This document shows, one piece after another, positions 33,300 through 41,685 of a DNA stretch of 64,000 nt; position 1 is the first letter of the stretch; every line of letters starts with the position of its first letter. The stretch spans positions 226,501 to 290,500 of the forward strand of contig NZ_AP023360.1 of NCBI RefSeq assembly GCF_018326265.1. Reading direction: 5' to 3'. The notes below the pieces were generated by a model, which worked only from the letters and a program-made list of their open reading frames with translations, ran no database searches and was not told the DNA's origin. A program made the position numbers and the translations under genes. The stretch is from Catellatospora sp. IY07-71 (GTDB lineage Bacteria; Actinomycetota; Actinomycetes; Mycobacteriales; Micromonosporaceae).

Positions 33300-34301
33300 T
33301 CAGCTGGGCGGTGGCCGATGCCGCCGCTGGGCCAGTTCGTCGGCGCGTTCGTGGGCCAGCAGCGCGGTGACGAGCTTGACCGCCCGGTGCGCGCGCATCC
33401 GCGCGGCCGGTTCGGACAGGCCGAGCAGGCGGGCGGCGTCGGTCATGGGGTAGCCGATCAGGCGGGTCAAGGCGATCAGCGCGGCGTCGGGCCGCGACAG
33501 GCGCTGTCCGGCGCGCCGCCCGGCGGTCTGGGTGACCAGGCGGGCCAGGGTGGAGTACGCGTCGGCGCGGCCGGGCTGATGGTGCAGGCGCGAGTGGGCG
33601 TTGCCGTCGGGCAGGATCTCGTGAAGTAGCTCGAACCCGGCCAGGTCGAGGTTGCGGCGGGCGCGGTTGTGCCGGTTCCACCGCTTGACGGTGACCGTGT
33701 AGAGGCAGTGGTCGCGCAGCCGGGCGAAGATGTAGGGCTTGGCGATGTCGAAGCCGTACACCGCTCGGCCGTGTTCGTCGGCTTCGGTGCGGTGGATCTC
33801 GACCAGCATCTCTGCGGCCATCACGTGCTGCACGTCGCGCTTGACGGTGGGCGGACGCCGCAGCGCGACCCCGTCTGCCTGCCGGTGCAGTCCCGGGCGG
33901 GCAAGGCCCAGGGCGTAGAGGTTCCAAGCTCCGCGGTGGGCTCTGGTCGCGGCGATGACGTAGCTCCACACCCGGTCGACCAGTTCCGGCGGGGCGGACC
34001 TGACGCCGACGACCGCCATCACCTCGGGCACGCTCAACCCGTCCTCGGCCGGGTCGTCGGCCGGGTCGGGCAGCGGCGCGTCAGCGTGGAGGACGGCGGC
34101 CGGCACGCGGGGCCGAGCGAGTCGGCGCACGAGCCAGCGGATCTGATCCATGGGGTAGTAGGGCCACTCGTGATCGTCGAGCGCAGCATCAAGCGAGCCG
34201 GAGTCGGCGTCCCGGCGGTCGTCGGCGCGGATCGTGTCCGGACCGAGGCGGGCGGGCAGCCCGTGACGGATTGGCACGGCGTGTCCTTCCAGCGGCAACA
34301 C
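33300..34301 (-). CDS. sigma-region-4-like HTH protein of the transfer module
   Basis: Protein of 333 aa. The C-terminal 60 residues form an HTH like sigma-70 region 4: LSRPDAALIALTRLIGYPMTDAARLLGLSEPAARMRAHRAVK. A central part (about 130-240) is basic and helical (VKRDVQHVMAAEMLVEIHR, TVTVKRWNRHNRARRN). No region 2 is recognisable, so it is probably not a functional sigma factor but a regulator that uses the same fold. It is divergent from the conjugation-type genes that begin at 34768 and may control them. Confidence 0.7.
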   Translation of the reverse strand: MLPLEGHAVPIRHGLPARLGPDTIRADDRRDADSGSLDAALDDHEWPYYPMDQIRWLVRRLARPRVPAAVLHADAPLPDPADDPAEDGLSVPEVMAVVGVRSAPPELVDRVWSYVIAATRAHRGAWNLYALGLARPGLHRQADGVALRRPPTVKRDVQHVMAAEMLVEIHRTEADEHGRAVYGFDIAKPYIFARLRDHCLYTVTVKRWNRHNRARRNLDLAGFELLHEILPDGNAHSRLHHQPGRADAYSTLARLVTQTAGRRAGQRLSRPDAALIALTRLIGYPMTDAARLLGLSEPAARMRAHRAVKLVTALLAHERADELAQRRHRPPPS

Positions 34302-34767
34302 GTGCGGGTTGTCGTGGACACGCCGGAGGCAGGGTGGGCGGCAAGGGTGGCCGGTCGGCGGTGACCGTGTCTGCTCCGGCGTGCTGCGACATCCGCCGGG
34401 GCTCGAACAAGCGAACGAGGATCGCGTCCCGGATGCACTCCGGTTGTCGCCCCCGCGCGCCGCCTTGCGCCTGGTGCCTCGACGATCCGGACAGTCCGGC
34501 CGTCACCACCACATGAAGACTAGATCACCGACTCTCGTGGCGGCCCGATCTGGATTTCCGAGAAAGTTTCGTTGATCTTGTGAGCCCTGCCCAAGATCAA
34601 TTCCTCTTTACTTATGAGCGCTTTCCGCTCATGCCGCCTGGGCAGTCGTGCCGGGGCGGCTTTCCCGCTCGTCGCAGCACACCACAGCGTGCCTGCGCGC
34701 CGTTCACCTGGAGTTCCGCATGACCTACCGAGTCCTGCTGCCTGCCCCTACCACCCAGAAGGAAGTG
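34302..34767. other. divergent control region before the transfer genes
   Basis: About 466 bp between divergent genes. A minus-strand frame from 34512 starts plausibly (CIRDAILVRLFEPRRM) but becomes low-complexity and overlaps the neighbouring gene, so I do not call it. The A/T-richer part near 34540-34635 carries GATCTTG/CAAGATC words about 15 bp apart and a small hairpin ATGAGCG-CTTTC-CGCTCAT (34614-34632). It probably contains the promoter of the transfer operon. Confidence 0.4.
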
Positions 34768-36153
34768 ATGACGATGAACCCGACGATCATCGCGGTAGTC
34801 CTGCTGGCTGCCGTCCCCAAGCCCAAGCCCAAGCCGTCCCCGTCGCCGTCGCCGCAGTCCGAGTCATGGACCGACCACCCTCCCGATCCGCACGGGTGGC
34901 TGTCCGGCCTGCTGACCGCTGCCCGAGACTGGGCCCACACCCACCGCGCCCTGCTGGCCGCTGCCATCGTGCTGGCCGTAGCCGCCGTCGTGGTGGTCCG
35001 GGCGGTGCGCGCCCGCTGGTGGCTGGCCGCGGTGCGCTCGGCCACCTGGCTGGAAGTCGTTCCGCCGCGCCAGACCCGCATCGGTCAGTCGGCTGCCGCC
35101 TGGAAGCTGCTGGCCTCGCTTGCCGCACGGGCCAGCAGCGGCCCGCGTCTGGCCAAGCCGCCGCTGGCCATGGAGGTCCACGCCGAGGGCGGCCGTCTGG
35201 CGCTGACGGTGTGGGTTCCGCCGTGGGTCACCGCTGCGGCGGTCGCCAAGGAGGTCCGGCTGGCATGGCCGGGCGCGCTCACGAGGCAGTTCACCGCGCC
35301 TGCGACCCGCCAGGGCTGGCACGCTGCCGGGTTCGAGCTGGTGCCGACCCACACCGATCTCGGGCCGCTGGTCGACGACACCCGGCTCGGTACGGACGCG
35401 GCCGGAGAAGGTGACCCTCTGCGGGCGGTGTTCGAGGCGCTGCGCAGCGAGGGCGGCCCGAACGTGCTGCAAGTGCTGGTCCGTCCCGCATCCGGCCGCC
35501 GGATCAAGGCACTGAGGGCTGCGGCGCGCGGGCCGGTCAAGGCCCGCCGCGGTGTCGCCTCCATCGCCGCCGACGGCCTAGTGCGGGGCGTGTCCGGGGT
35601 GGTGACCTTCGCCCTGGACATGCTGACCGACTCCCGCACCCCGGCGGCCGGCACGGCGAAGTCCACGCCACAGCCGCCGGATGCACTGCAACGGGCCGAG
35701 ATGCGCCAGGCGGGCGAGAAGCTGGCCACCGGACCGCATCTGCTCGTGGCGATCCGCACCTTGTCCGTGCGGCCTGGCAGGGCGTATGCCCGCGCGGAGG
35801 CCCGCTCGATGGCGCACGGCTTCGTCGTGGCCGCCAAGCTTCGCCCCCGGCTGCTGCGCCGGGCCGGGCGGGCGGTGGCCGATCGCCGCGCCTCGCGGGG
35901 GCAGTGGCTGCTGGCGTCCGCGCACGAGCTGGCGCTGCTGCTGCACTTCCCGACCGACCCGGCACGGCACGGATTCGATGTGGCCGCCCGCACGCGCCTG
36001 TCACCCAGGAACGCGGCCCAGCCTGATGCCGAGCCGCCGACCGCGCATACCTCCGGCTGGACCCACAGCCGGTGGAGCGCACCCGAAGGGCTCGCCGTGA
36101 TCGACGACGACCCCGACCCGTTCACCCTCGACGACGGAGAACCCCACCCATGA
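34768..36153 (+). CDS. membrane protein of the conjugative transfer module
   Basis: Protein of 461 aa. One N-terminal hydrophobic stretch (NPTIIAVVLLAAV), a Lys-Pro/Ser-Pro repeat linker (PKPKPKPSPSPSPQ), a clear membrane helix at about 65-85 (ALLAAAIVLAVAAVVVVRAV), then a large cytosolic domain. I do not recognise that domain. Its stop overlaps the ATPase start (ATGA), as in pairs where a membrane protein docks a VirD4/TraG-type coupling ATPase. The start at 34768 has AGAAGGAAGTG in front; an open frame from 34648 exists. Confidence 0.75.
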   Translation: MTMNPTIIAVVLLAAVPKPKPKPSPSPSPQSESWTDHPPDPHGWLSGLLTAARDWAHTHRALLAAAIVLAVAAVVVVRAVRARWWLAAVRSATWLEVVPPRQTRIGQSAAAWKLLASLAARASSGPRLAKPPLAMEVHAEGGRLALTVWVPPWVTAAAVAKEVRLAWPGALTRQFTAPATRQGWHAAGFELVPTHTDLGPLVDDTRLGTDAAGEGDPLRAVFEALRSEGGPNVLQVLVRPASGRRIKALRAAARGPVKARRGVASIAADGLVRGVSGVVTFALDMLTDSRTPAAGTAKSTPQPPDALQRAEMRQAGEKLATGPHLLVAIRTLSVRPGRAYARAEARSMAHGFVVAAKLRPRLLRRAGRAVADRRASRGQWLLASAHELALLLHFPTDPARHGFDVAARTRLSPRNAAQPDAEPPTAHTSGWTHSRWSAPEGLAVIDDDPDPFTLDDGEPHP

Positions 36154-37625
36154 CAGCCGACAAACCCACGCACGACAGCACCGGCGGGCCGCAGACTTCT
36201 GCGGCCCGCCTTCGTCTTCGACCCGAAGGCGACCCCGCCCGCGCACGACCGAAGGCGCTGGGGGTCACCGACGCCGACGCCTCCGGCAGGCTCGTCGGCC
36301 TGCACGTGGCCGACTCCCGCTACCACCTGCACGTGCTCGGCCCGACCGGCACCGGCAAGTCCACGCTGCTGCTCAACTACACCCTCGGCGAGGTACGCGC
36401 CGGGCGCGGCGTGGCCGTGTTCGACCCGAAAGGAGACCTGACCCGCGACCTGCTCGACCGCCTACCGCCCGAGGCAGCGGAGCGGCTGGTGCTCATCGAC
36501 CCCGACGAGACGCAGGCGCCGGCCGCGCTGAACCTCCTCGAACTGGCCGACGACCCCTACGACACGGCCGATCAGCTCGTCGGGGTCATGGCAAAGGTCT
36601 GGGCCGCGACGTGGGGGCCTCGCACCGACGACCTGGCCCGCCACGCGCTGCTGACGTTGATGCGGCTGCCGGGGGCGAGCCTGGCCGACCTGCCCCGGCT
36701 GCTGTCCGACCCGCGCCTGCGCCGGGCGGCGCTGGCGCGGGCCGACCGGCGCGGCCACGACGGCTGGACGGTGGACCTGCACGCGTTCTGGTCCTGGTGG
36801 GACGAGCAGACCCCCGGCCTGGTCGCGCAACAGTCGGGGCCGCTGCTGTCCAAGCTGCGGGCGGTGCTGTCGCGCCGCTTCGCCGCCGGGCTGTTCGGCG
36901 TGCCCCGCTCCACGTTCTCCCTGTCCGACGTCCTGGACGGCGGCATCCTGCTGGTGCGGCTGCCCAAGTCGATGGGCGAGGACACCGTCAGGTTGGCGGG
37001 GAGTCTGCTGCTGGCGGCGCTGCTGCACACCGCCGGACGCCGCTCGGCGCTACCGGAGGCGCGGCGGCGGGACGCGTCGCTGGTCATCGACGAGGCGCAC
37101 AACTTCGTGAACCTGCCCATCGGCCTGGACGACGCCCTGGCCGACGCCCGAGGGCTGCGGCTGTCGCTACTCCTCGCGCACCAGCACCTCGGACAGCTGT
37201 CCCGGTCAGTGTTCGCGGCGATCGACGCCAACGCCCGGTCGAAGGTGTTCTTCGCCCTGGCCCCGTCCGACGCCGCCGACCTGGCCCACCACGTCAAGCC
37301 CTACTTCGCCGCCGAAGACCTCATCCACCGCGACGCCTACGGCATGGTCTGCCGCCTGGTCATCGCCGGACGCAACGCCGAGCCGTTCACGCTGCGCGCC
37401 CGACCGGCCCCGCCGGTCTGGCCCGGCCGCGCCGAACTGCTCCGCCAGGCAGCGCGCGCCCGCGGCCTGCCCGCCGCCGAGCGGCGGCGGCTTGCCGACG
37501 CCCGCCGCCTCGGCCCGCTCGCCCAACAGCAGCCCACTACCCAACATCCGCATGGAGCGGAGCTGTCCAGCCCGGACACGTTCGGCAGTGCCGGGCCGAT
37601 CCTGCCGCCGGGCAGCGTCCGTTGA
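36150..37625 (+). CDS. VirD4/HerA-like coupling ATPase
   Basis: Protein of 491 aa of the FtsK-HerA superfamily. Walker A: YHLHVLGPTGTGKSTLLLN (about residues 58-76); next strand GVAVFDPKGDLTRDLLDRL is the D-P-K-G-D hallmark of TraG/VirD4-type ATPases; Walker B ASLVIDEAHNFVN; then the sensor LLLAHQHLGQL and the VFFALAPSDA strand. No membrane helices of its own, so the upstream membrane protein probably anchors it. It should pump element DNA during transfer. This differs from the TraB/FtsK translocase of pSAM2-like elements. Confidence 0.88.
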   Translation: MTADKPTHDSTGGPQTSAARLRLRPEGDPARARPKALGVTDADASGRLVGLHVADSRYHLHVLGPTGTGKSTLLLNYTLGEVRAGRGVAVFDPKGDLTRDLLDRLPPEAAERLVLIDPDETQAPAALNLLELADDPYDTADQLVGVMAKVWAATWGPRTDDLARHALLTLMRLPGASLADLPRLLSDPRLRRAALARADRRGHDGWTVDLHAFWSWWDEQTPGLVAQQSGPLLSKLRAVLSRRFAAGLFGVPRSTFSLSDVLDGGILLVRLPKSMGEDTVRLAGSLLLAALLHTAGRRSALPEARRRDASLVIDEAHNFVNLPIGLDDALADARGLRLSLLLAHQHLGQLSRSVFAAIDANARSKVFFALAPSDAADLAHHVKPYFAAEDLIHRDAYGMVCRLVIAGRNAEPFTLRARPAPPVWPGRAELLRQAARARGLPAAERRRLADARRLGPLAQQQPTTQHPHGAELSSPDTFGSAGPILPPGSVR

Positions 37626-37749
37626 CCCCGACCCTCAGTCCAAGCCTCGCCCGGTCGGCAACCTCCGGCAGAACCTCTACCCCCCGACCACCTGACACCG
37701 CAGGTCAGCCGCACCCAACAGCCGCCCCTGCGAGAAGGGACTCATAAGG

Positions 37750-38610
37750 ATGATCCCAAGAAACCAGCCACACAAAGTCAACGCCCTGCGTACGGCCCCG
37801 CCCGGCGGGGCCAACAGCGCCGACGAGATGCGCCGCCTCATGCCCCGCGACCGGTGGCTGATCGACCTGCTCGGCCAGCACCGCGTCTTCACCACCGAGC
37901 AGGTCTGCACCCTGGCCTTCGGCAACATCCACACCGCCCGCAACCGCCTCGTGCTGCTCAACTCACGAGGCATCCTGGCCCGCTTCCGCGACGCCGTACG
38001 CCCCGGCAGCGAGCAGTGGCGCTGGACCCTCGACCTGATCGGCGAGGTCTACCTCGCCGCCCGCGACGACCAGCCGACCCCGAAGTTCTCCACCATCCGC
38101 AACAAGATCAACCGCCTGGCGGCAAGCCCCCGCCTCGGCCACCTCCTGGCCGCCAACGATCTGTTCGTCGACCTGATCGGCCACGCCCGCAACACCAGCG
38201 GCGCGCAACTGAGCAACTGGTGGTCGGAGGCGGCGTGCCGCGCCGTCACCGGGGACCTGGTGCGCCCGGACGGCTACGGCGACTGGACCGAGCACGGCAG
38301 GCGAATCACGTTCTGGCTGGAGCAGGACCAAGGCACCGAGAAGACCCATCGCGTCATCGCCAAGCTCGACGACTACGCCGCGTTCGCCCAAGCCAGCGGG
38401 CGGCGCGACGCGATCCTGTTCCGCCTGTCCAGCCCGAGGGCGGAGAAGTCGTTCCGTACCCGGCTGGCCGCCCACCCCGCCGTCGCCGACGGTCGGCTAC
38501 TCGTGGCCACCAACGACGGCACCGGCCACCCCGCCACCGCCATCTGGCAGCCCGCCACCGCCCCTGCGAGGGTGCGACTGGCCGAGCTCGCCGACCACCT
38601 TCCCCGCTGA
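37750..38610 (+). CDS. replication-relaxation family protein
   Basis: Protein of 286 aa. The N-terminus is a winged HTH (RDRWLIDLLGQHRVFTTEQVCTLAFGNIHTARNRLVLL) and the C-terminal half has the nuclease-like pattern of the Replic_Relax family: VRPDGYGDWTEHGRRITFWLEQDQGTE. Such proteins are found in actinomycete plasmids and integrative elements next to coupling ATPases and are thought to act in replication or DNA relaxation. A repeat-rich locus that could be its target follows immediately. Confidence 0.85.
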   Translation: MIPRNQPHKVNALRTAPPGGANSADEMRRLMPRDRWLIDLLGQHRVFTTEQVCTLAFGNIHTARNRLVLLNSRGILARFRDAVRPGSEQWRWTLDLIGEVYLAARDDQPTPKFSTIRNKINRLAASPRLGHLLAANDLFVDLIGHARNTSGAQLSNWWSEAACRAVTGDLVRPDGYGDWTEHGRRITFWLEQDQGTEKTHRVIAKLDDYAAFAQASGRRDAILFRLSSPRAEKSFRTRLAAHPAVADGRLLVATNDGTGHPATAIWQPATAPARVRLAELADHLPR

Positions 38611-38794
38611 CAGACCCTCCCGTCAGCGGGCCACAGCGCTGACAGACGGCGCTGTCAGCGCGCAAACCTGGCCGCTGAGATGCAGCTCACACAGGCGTGA
38701 TCAAGCGTGATCAAGGCTGTGACCTGCACTGTCAGCACCTGTCAGGTTTTCAAGATCGTTTGTCAGCGGATCGTCGCGTTCGATCTCGCTGACA
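38607..38794. repeat. cluster of CTGTCAG/CTGACAG words, possible origin of transfer or replication
   Basis: At least six copies or near-copies of CTGTCAG in either orientation lie between 38607 and 38794 (38607-38613, 38639-38645, 38652-38658, 38729-38735, 38739-38745, 38761-38766, 38789-38794). Two direct copies of GCGTGATCAA sit at 38695-38714. There is no gene in 38611-38934. Iteron-like arrays next to a replication-relaxation gene suggest an oriT/clt or replication origin, or a multi-site operator. Confidence 0.55.
38636..38661. terminator. perfect hairpin inside the CTGTCAG cluster
   Basis: GCGCTGACAG (38636-38645) and CTGTCAGCGC (38652-38661) pair over 10 bp with a 6-nt loop. It may terminate the replication-relaxation gene or be the nicking hairpin of an origin. 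Confidence 0.5.
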
Positions 38795-38934
38795 AACCGG
38801 ATTACCAGATGTCGCACCAGTACGCCCGGCCCGCGCCACTGCGGGCCGAGCGCCACCCATCACGGAAGGCACACACATGCACCTGACCCGACCGACCACC
38901 CGACCGCCCACGAGCAGACCCCGCAAGGAGGCAC

Positions 38935-39780
38935 ATGACTGACCCGACACCGCTGCACCCGACTCAACGGCTGAGCGGCCGACCGCGCGGCGAGCGCATC
39001 GAAGGGATCGTGCAGACGGTCATCATGCTCGCCATCGGAGCCGCCGCCGGGGCGGCCTCCTTCCGCCACGTCCACGACGTCGCGGCCTCCCACGGCCAGA
39101 CAGGGTGGCTCGCCTGGGCCGACGCGGTCACCTTGGAGGCCGCGAGCATCGCCGCCGGCTTGGAGATGCGCCGCCGCAAGCGCCACGCAAAGCCCGTGCT
39201 GTTCCCCGCCGCGACCCTCACCTGCGCGGTGGCGCTGTCCCTGGCAGCCCAGGTCGTCGAGGCCGAAGACTCCGTCATCGGCTGGATCGCCGCAGCGCTA
39301 CCCGCGCTCGGCTTCCTGGCCATGGTCAAGATGGCCATGGGCAGAGCCGACCCCGCCACCTCAACCCGCCCAGCCGAGGCTGCTGACCGGCCGCCCGGAC
39401 CCGACCAGCCCCAGCCCGCACCCGACCAGCCCGAGCCCGGACCCACACGGCCCGAGCCCGGACCAGTCCCGGACACGGCGGACCAGTCCGCGACGGTCCC
39501 GGACCCCGCCGTGCGGGCACTGCTGCCCGCCGCGCGCCAAGCCGCCGACTGGCTCACCACAGCGGGGGCCAGTTTGACCCGCACCACCCTGGCCCGGCAG
39601 CTACGCCGCGACGGCCACCACCTGTCCAACCAGACCGCAACCGCACTCGTGCGCGCCCTCCGCGCCCACGACACCGCCGCGCCCAAGGGCGCAGACGAGG
39701 AGCCACCGATGAACGCAACCACCACCACCGCCGCCGCTCGGCCCCGCCCGACGCCGCACACACCACCAGGCGAAACATGA
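38935..39780 (+). CDS. DUF2637 / SpdB2-like spread protein
   Basis: Protein of 281 aa. The N-terminal half has the DUF2637 layout: four membrane helices (VQTVIMLAIGAAAGAASF, TLEAASIAAGLEM, LFPAATLTCAVALSLAAQV, IGWIAAALPALGFLAMV). A proline-rich repeat linker (units like PDQPEPGP) joins it to a C-terminal domain with a helix pattern resembling an HTH (TRTTLARQLRRDGHHLSNQTATALVRAL). DUF2637 proteins include SpdB2, needed for intramycelial spread of conjugative DNA. A second, decayed copy of the C-terminal part is at 43873-44064. Stop overlaps the next ATG. Confidence 0.88.
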   Translation: MTDPTPLHPTQRLSGRPRGERIEGIVQTVIMLAIGAAAGAASFRHVHDVAASHGQTGWLAWADAVTLEAASIAAGLEMRRRKRHAKPVLFPAATLTCAVALSLAAQVVEAEDSVIGWIAAALPALGFLAMVKMAMGRADPATSTRPAEAADRPPGPDQPQPAPDQPEPGPTRPEPGPVPDTADQSATVPDPAVRALLPAARQAADWLTTAGASLTRTTLARQLRRDGHHLSNQTATALVRALRAHDTAAPKGADEEPPMNATTTTAAARPRPTPHTPPGET

Positions 39781-40007
39781 CCACCCCGCGACCGCGCCGG
39801 GTACCCCGGCAACGACGACCCGACCACGACACCGACGAAGCCGAGCCAGCAACGCCGCCGACCGGCCCACTCGTCCGCTACCTGACCGACCCCGACATCG
39901 AAGCCGACATCCAAGCCTTCGTCGACACCGCACCACCCATGAGCGAGGTCAAACGCGCCAAGATCGCACGGCTGCTCGGCACCGACAAACCCCACCACAA
40001 CACCTGA
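39777..40007 (+). CDS. small protein coupled to the SpdB2-like gene
   Basis: Protein of 76 aa translated from an ATG overlapping the upstream stop (ATGA). A basic, proline-rich start is followed by an acidic segment YLTDPDIEADIQAFVDTAPP and a basic helix VKRAKIARLLG. Unknown function; its position suggests a role with the spread protein. A strong terminator follows. Confidence 0.65.
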   Translation: MTTPRPRRVPRQRRPDHDTDEAEPATPPTGPLVRYLTDPDIEADIQAFVDTAPPMSEVKRAKIARLLGTDKPHHNT

Positions 40008-40012
40008 CGCGC

Positions 40013-40049
40013 ACAAAGGGCGTGGCCGCGCCGCGGCCACGCCCTTTGT
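40013..40049. terminator. strong terminator ending the transfer operon
   Basis: An 18-bp perfect inverted repeat (ACAAAGGGCGTGGCCGCG and its complement) around one base, followed by TGTT on the plus strand. It separates the spread genes from the convergent minus-strand unit. Confidence 0.85.
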
Positions 40050-40080
40050 TGTTCCGCCCGGGAATCTCCTCAGAATCTTA

Positions 40081-40221
40081 TTACCTAGCGGCGAGCCAGA
40101 TCAGACCTGCAATGATTAGCGCAGCCCCAATCGAGATCATCAATGCAGGAGTCGAGCCGGTCCTCGACACATTTTGGCCACACGCCTGCAACATTGCACC
40201 GCCTATACCCGCCGCCAGCAT
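40081..40221 (-). CDS. possible 46-aa membrane peptide
   Basis: The frame starts MLAAGIGGAMLQACGQ and ends with one clear membrane helix (LMISIGAALIIAGLIWLAAR). It lies directly downstream of the XRE gene on the same strand and in the same frame after its stop. GGTGG sits before the ATG. Too short for certainty, and no family is known to me. Confidence 0.4.
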   Translation of the reverse strand: MLAAGIGGAMLQACGQNVSRTGSTPALMISIGAALIIAGLIWLAAR

Positions 40222-40251
40222 GAGGCAGCCACCTACAAGTAAGAACGCACA

Positions 40252-41112
40252 TCAGTCTGACGAGCCGCCAGATGGAGGATTCATCTGCGAGTTCAGCCGG
40301 TCGTAGAGGATAGGAGCAAGGAGCCGATCTAGGTCGTCGCCTGCCGTGGCGCTGTCACCATCGGAAGCTGGGTCCTCCGCATGATGGCGTCCGGTCGACT
40401 CGGACCCACGCACACTCACTGCCAGCCCCGGGGGGAGTGTCGGGAGCAGGAAGCCTTCGGCCTGAATGAGCCTGCGATGCTGACGGATTCGGTCGAGACT
40501 GTAGGCGAACTCTTGGGCTGCGTGGTTCAGGAGGGACGTCCGACCTTGAGGTCCATCCCCAAACAAGGTCGACTGATCACTACTTAGCCCATCATGCTCG
40601 GTGAGTCGCTTGATCCGTGTCTGGATCTGCTGATGTTCAAGCACCAAGAGCCTGTGAATGTCGTATAGCGCGATCGCTCGGCGCGCATCCTGCCAGTTGG
40701 CGCGAGAGAAGGACTTGTAGTCAGGGTGACGGGCTCCAAGGATCCAGCCACGACCCAACCACGGCGGCACCTCAACATCCGGGAGTATCTCCACCGCCTC
40801 TTCGCGGCCGACGGCAGTGAGGAGCATCGTCGGGGGGACGTCGAGCGCCGCTGCCAGGATCAGAACTTCTGCCACGCCGACCGCATCACGACGCCCGGTT
40901 TCAAGGTTCGCGATGACCGTGCGAGGAACCCTGAAGCCAAGATCGCCAGTTCTGTCCGACAGCTGCTTAGCACTGAGTCCTCGGCGCTCACGCCAGTGCT
41001 TGATCTGCGACGCAACCGTACGGGTAACGCGGGCGGACCACCCTGGACCGGCCGCCTCGACGTTGCCGGCTCCGGCGGGCGACACCTCGGGCGTATCGTA
41101 CGCATGTTCCAT
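40252..41112 (-). CDS. XRE-type regulator of the element
   Basis: Protein of 286 aa. The HTH covers about residues 30-85 (ASQIKHWRERRGLSAKQLSDRTG...FRVPRTVIANLETGRRDAVG). The rest is helical with a basic middle and acidic C-terminus and not recognisable. It is divergent from the small gene and CBASS on the right and convergent with the transfer operon, a plausible place for the element's master repressor. No other gene between transfer module and CBASS has a regulatory fold. Confidence 0.85.
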   Translation of the reverse strand: MEHAYDTPEVSPAGAGNVEAAGPGWSARVTRTVASQIKHWRERRGLSAKQLSDRTGDLGFRVPRTVIANLETGRRDAVGVAEVLILAAALDVPPTMLLTAVGREEAVEILPDVEVPPWLGRGWILGARHPDYKSFSRANWQDARRAIALYDIHRLLVLEHQQIQTRIKRLTEHDGLSSDQSTLFGDGPQGRTSLLNHAAQEFAYSLDRIRQHRRLIQAEGFLLPTLPPGLAVSVRGSESTGRHHAEDPASDGDSATAGDDLDRLLAPILYDRLNSQMNPPSGGSSD

Positions 41113-41374
41113 TTCGTTACCCGCTTGAGACTGTAAGGTGCGTCACGCGCGTACAATATCATCTGCGGAAACTCGACTTCAACGGGTAGTTGTGGATCTT
41201 TATGTGTCCTGGTGGCGCAAGCCAGCCTCATAATCTGCCAAGATCTGCGCAACTGATTTGCGGTGCCGAGGCAACCTCACCTACACTTGCCCGAGTGCCT
41301 CACGGGGCACACCGGCAACAAGCCGGGAGTTCATTGACAACCCGCCTCAGAGCGGGAGAAGAGAGGCAAGGGTC

Positions 41375-41518
41375 GTGAAGACCTCAGCGTGGCACTCGAT
41401 CAAGCAGTCGGTGCACCACAACGAGACGCTCTGCACCGAGGGCAACAACATCGAGCGCGAGAACAAGCGCGAGGGCACGGGCGGCAAGCCGCTCTGCAAG
41501 AACTGCGCCGACATCTGA
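41375..41518 (+). CDS. 47-aa Cys-containing protein with GNNIE motif
   Basis: Starts from a GTG behind GAGGCAAGG. The sequence contains HHNETLCTEGNNIERENKRE, then GTGGKPLCKNCADI: three Cys and a GTGG turn that suggest a small zinc knuckle. I recall similar 45-55-residue proteins in many actinomycetes, without known function. A strong terminator follows, so it is transcribed apart from CBASS. The open frame reaches back to 41258 but has no other start support. Confidence 0.7.
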   Translation: MKTSAWHSIKQSVHHNETLCTEGNNIERENKREGTGGKPLCKNCADI

Positions 41519-41538
41519 CCGAGGTAAGCAGACAGTAG

Positions 41539-41587
41539 GGCCCCGTGTATACCGAGATGTTTCCGTCACCTCGGTCTACACGGGGCC
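41539..41587 (+). terminator. terminator between the small gene and CBASS
   Basis: GGCCCCGTGTATACCGAG (41539-41556) pairs with CTCGGTCTACACGGGGCC (41570-41587) over 18 bp with one mismatch and a 13-nt loop. Confidence 0.85.
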
Positions 41588-41685
41588 TTCCGCGCAAACA
41601 ATACGGCCACTACGGCTCGCCGCGCCATACTCGCGACGACGCCGGTGACCCAGTCGACAACGGACCATGAGCGGGGAGATGAAAG

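Noticed and set aside
34189-34512. Minus-strand small gene in the control region
   Set aside because: Only the first part looks protein-like; the rest is Pro/Arg-rich and overlaps the neighbouring gene by over 100 bp, with no clear ribosome site.
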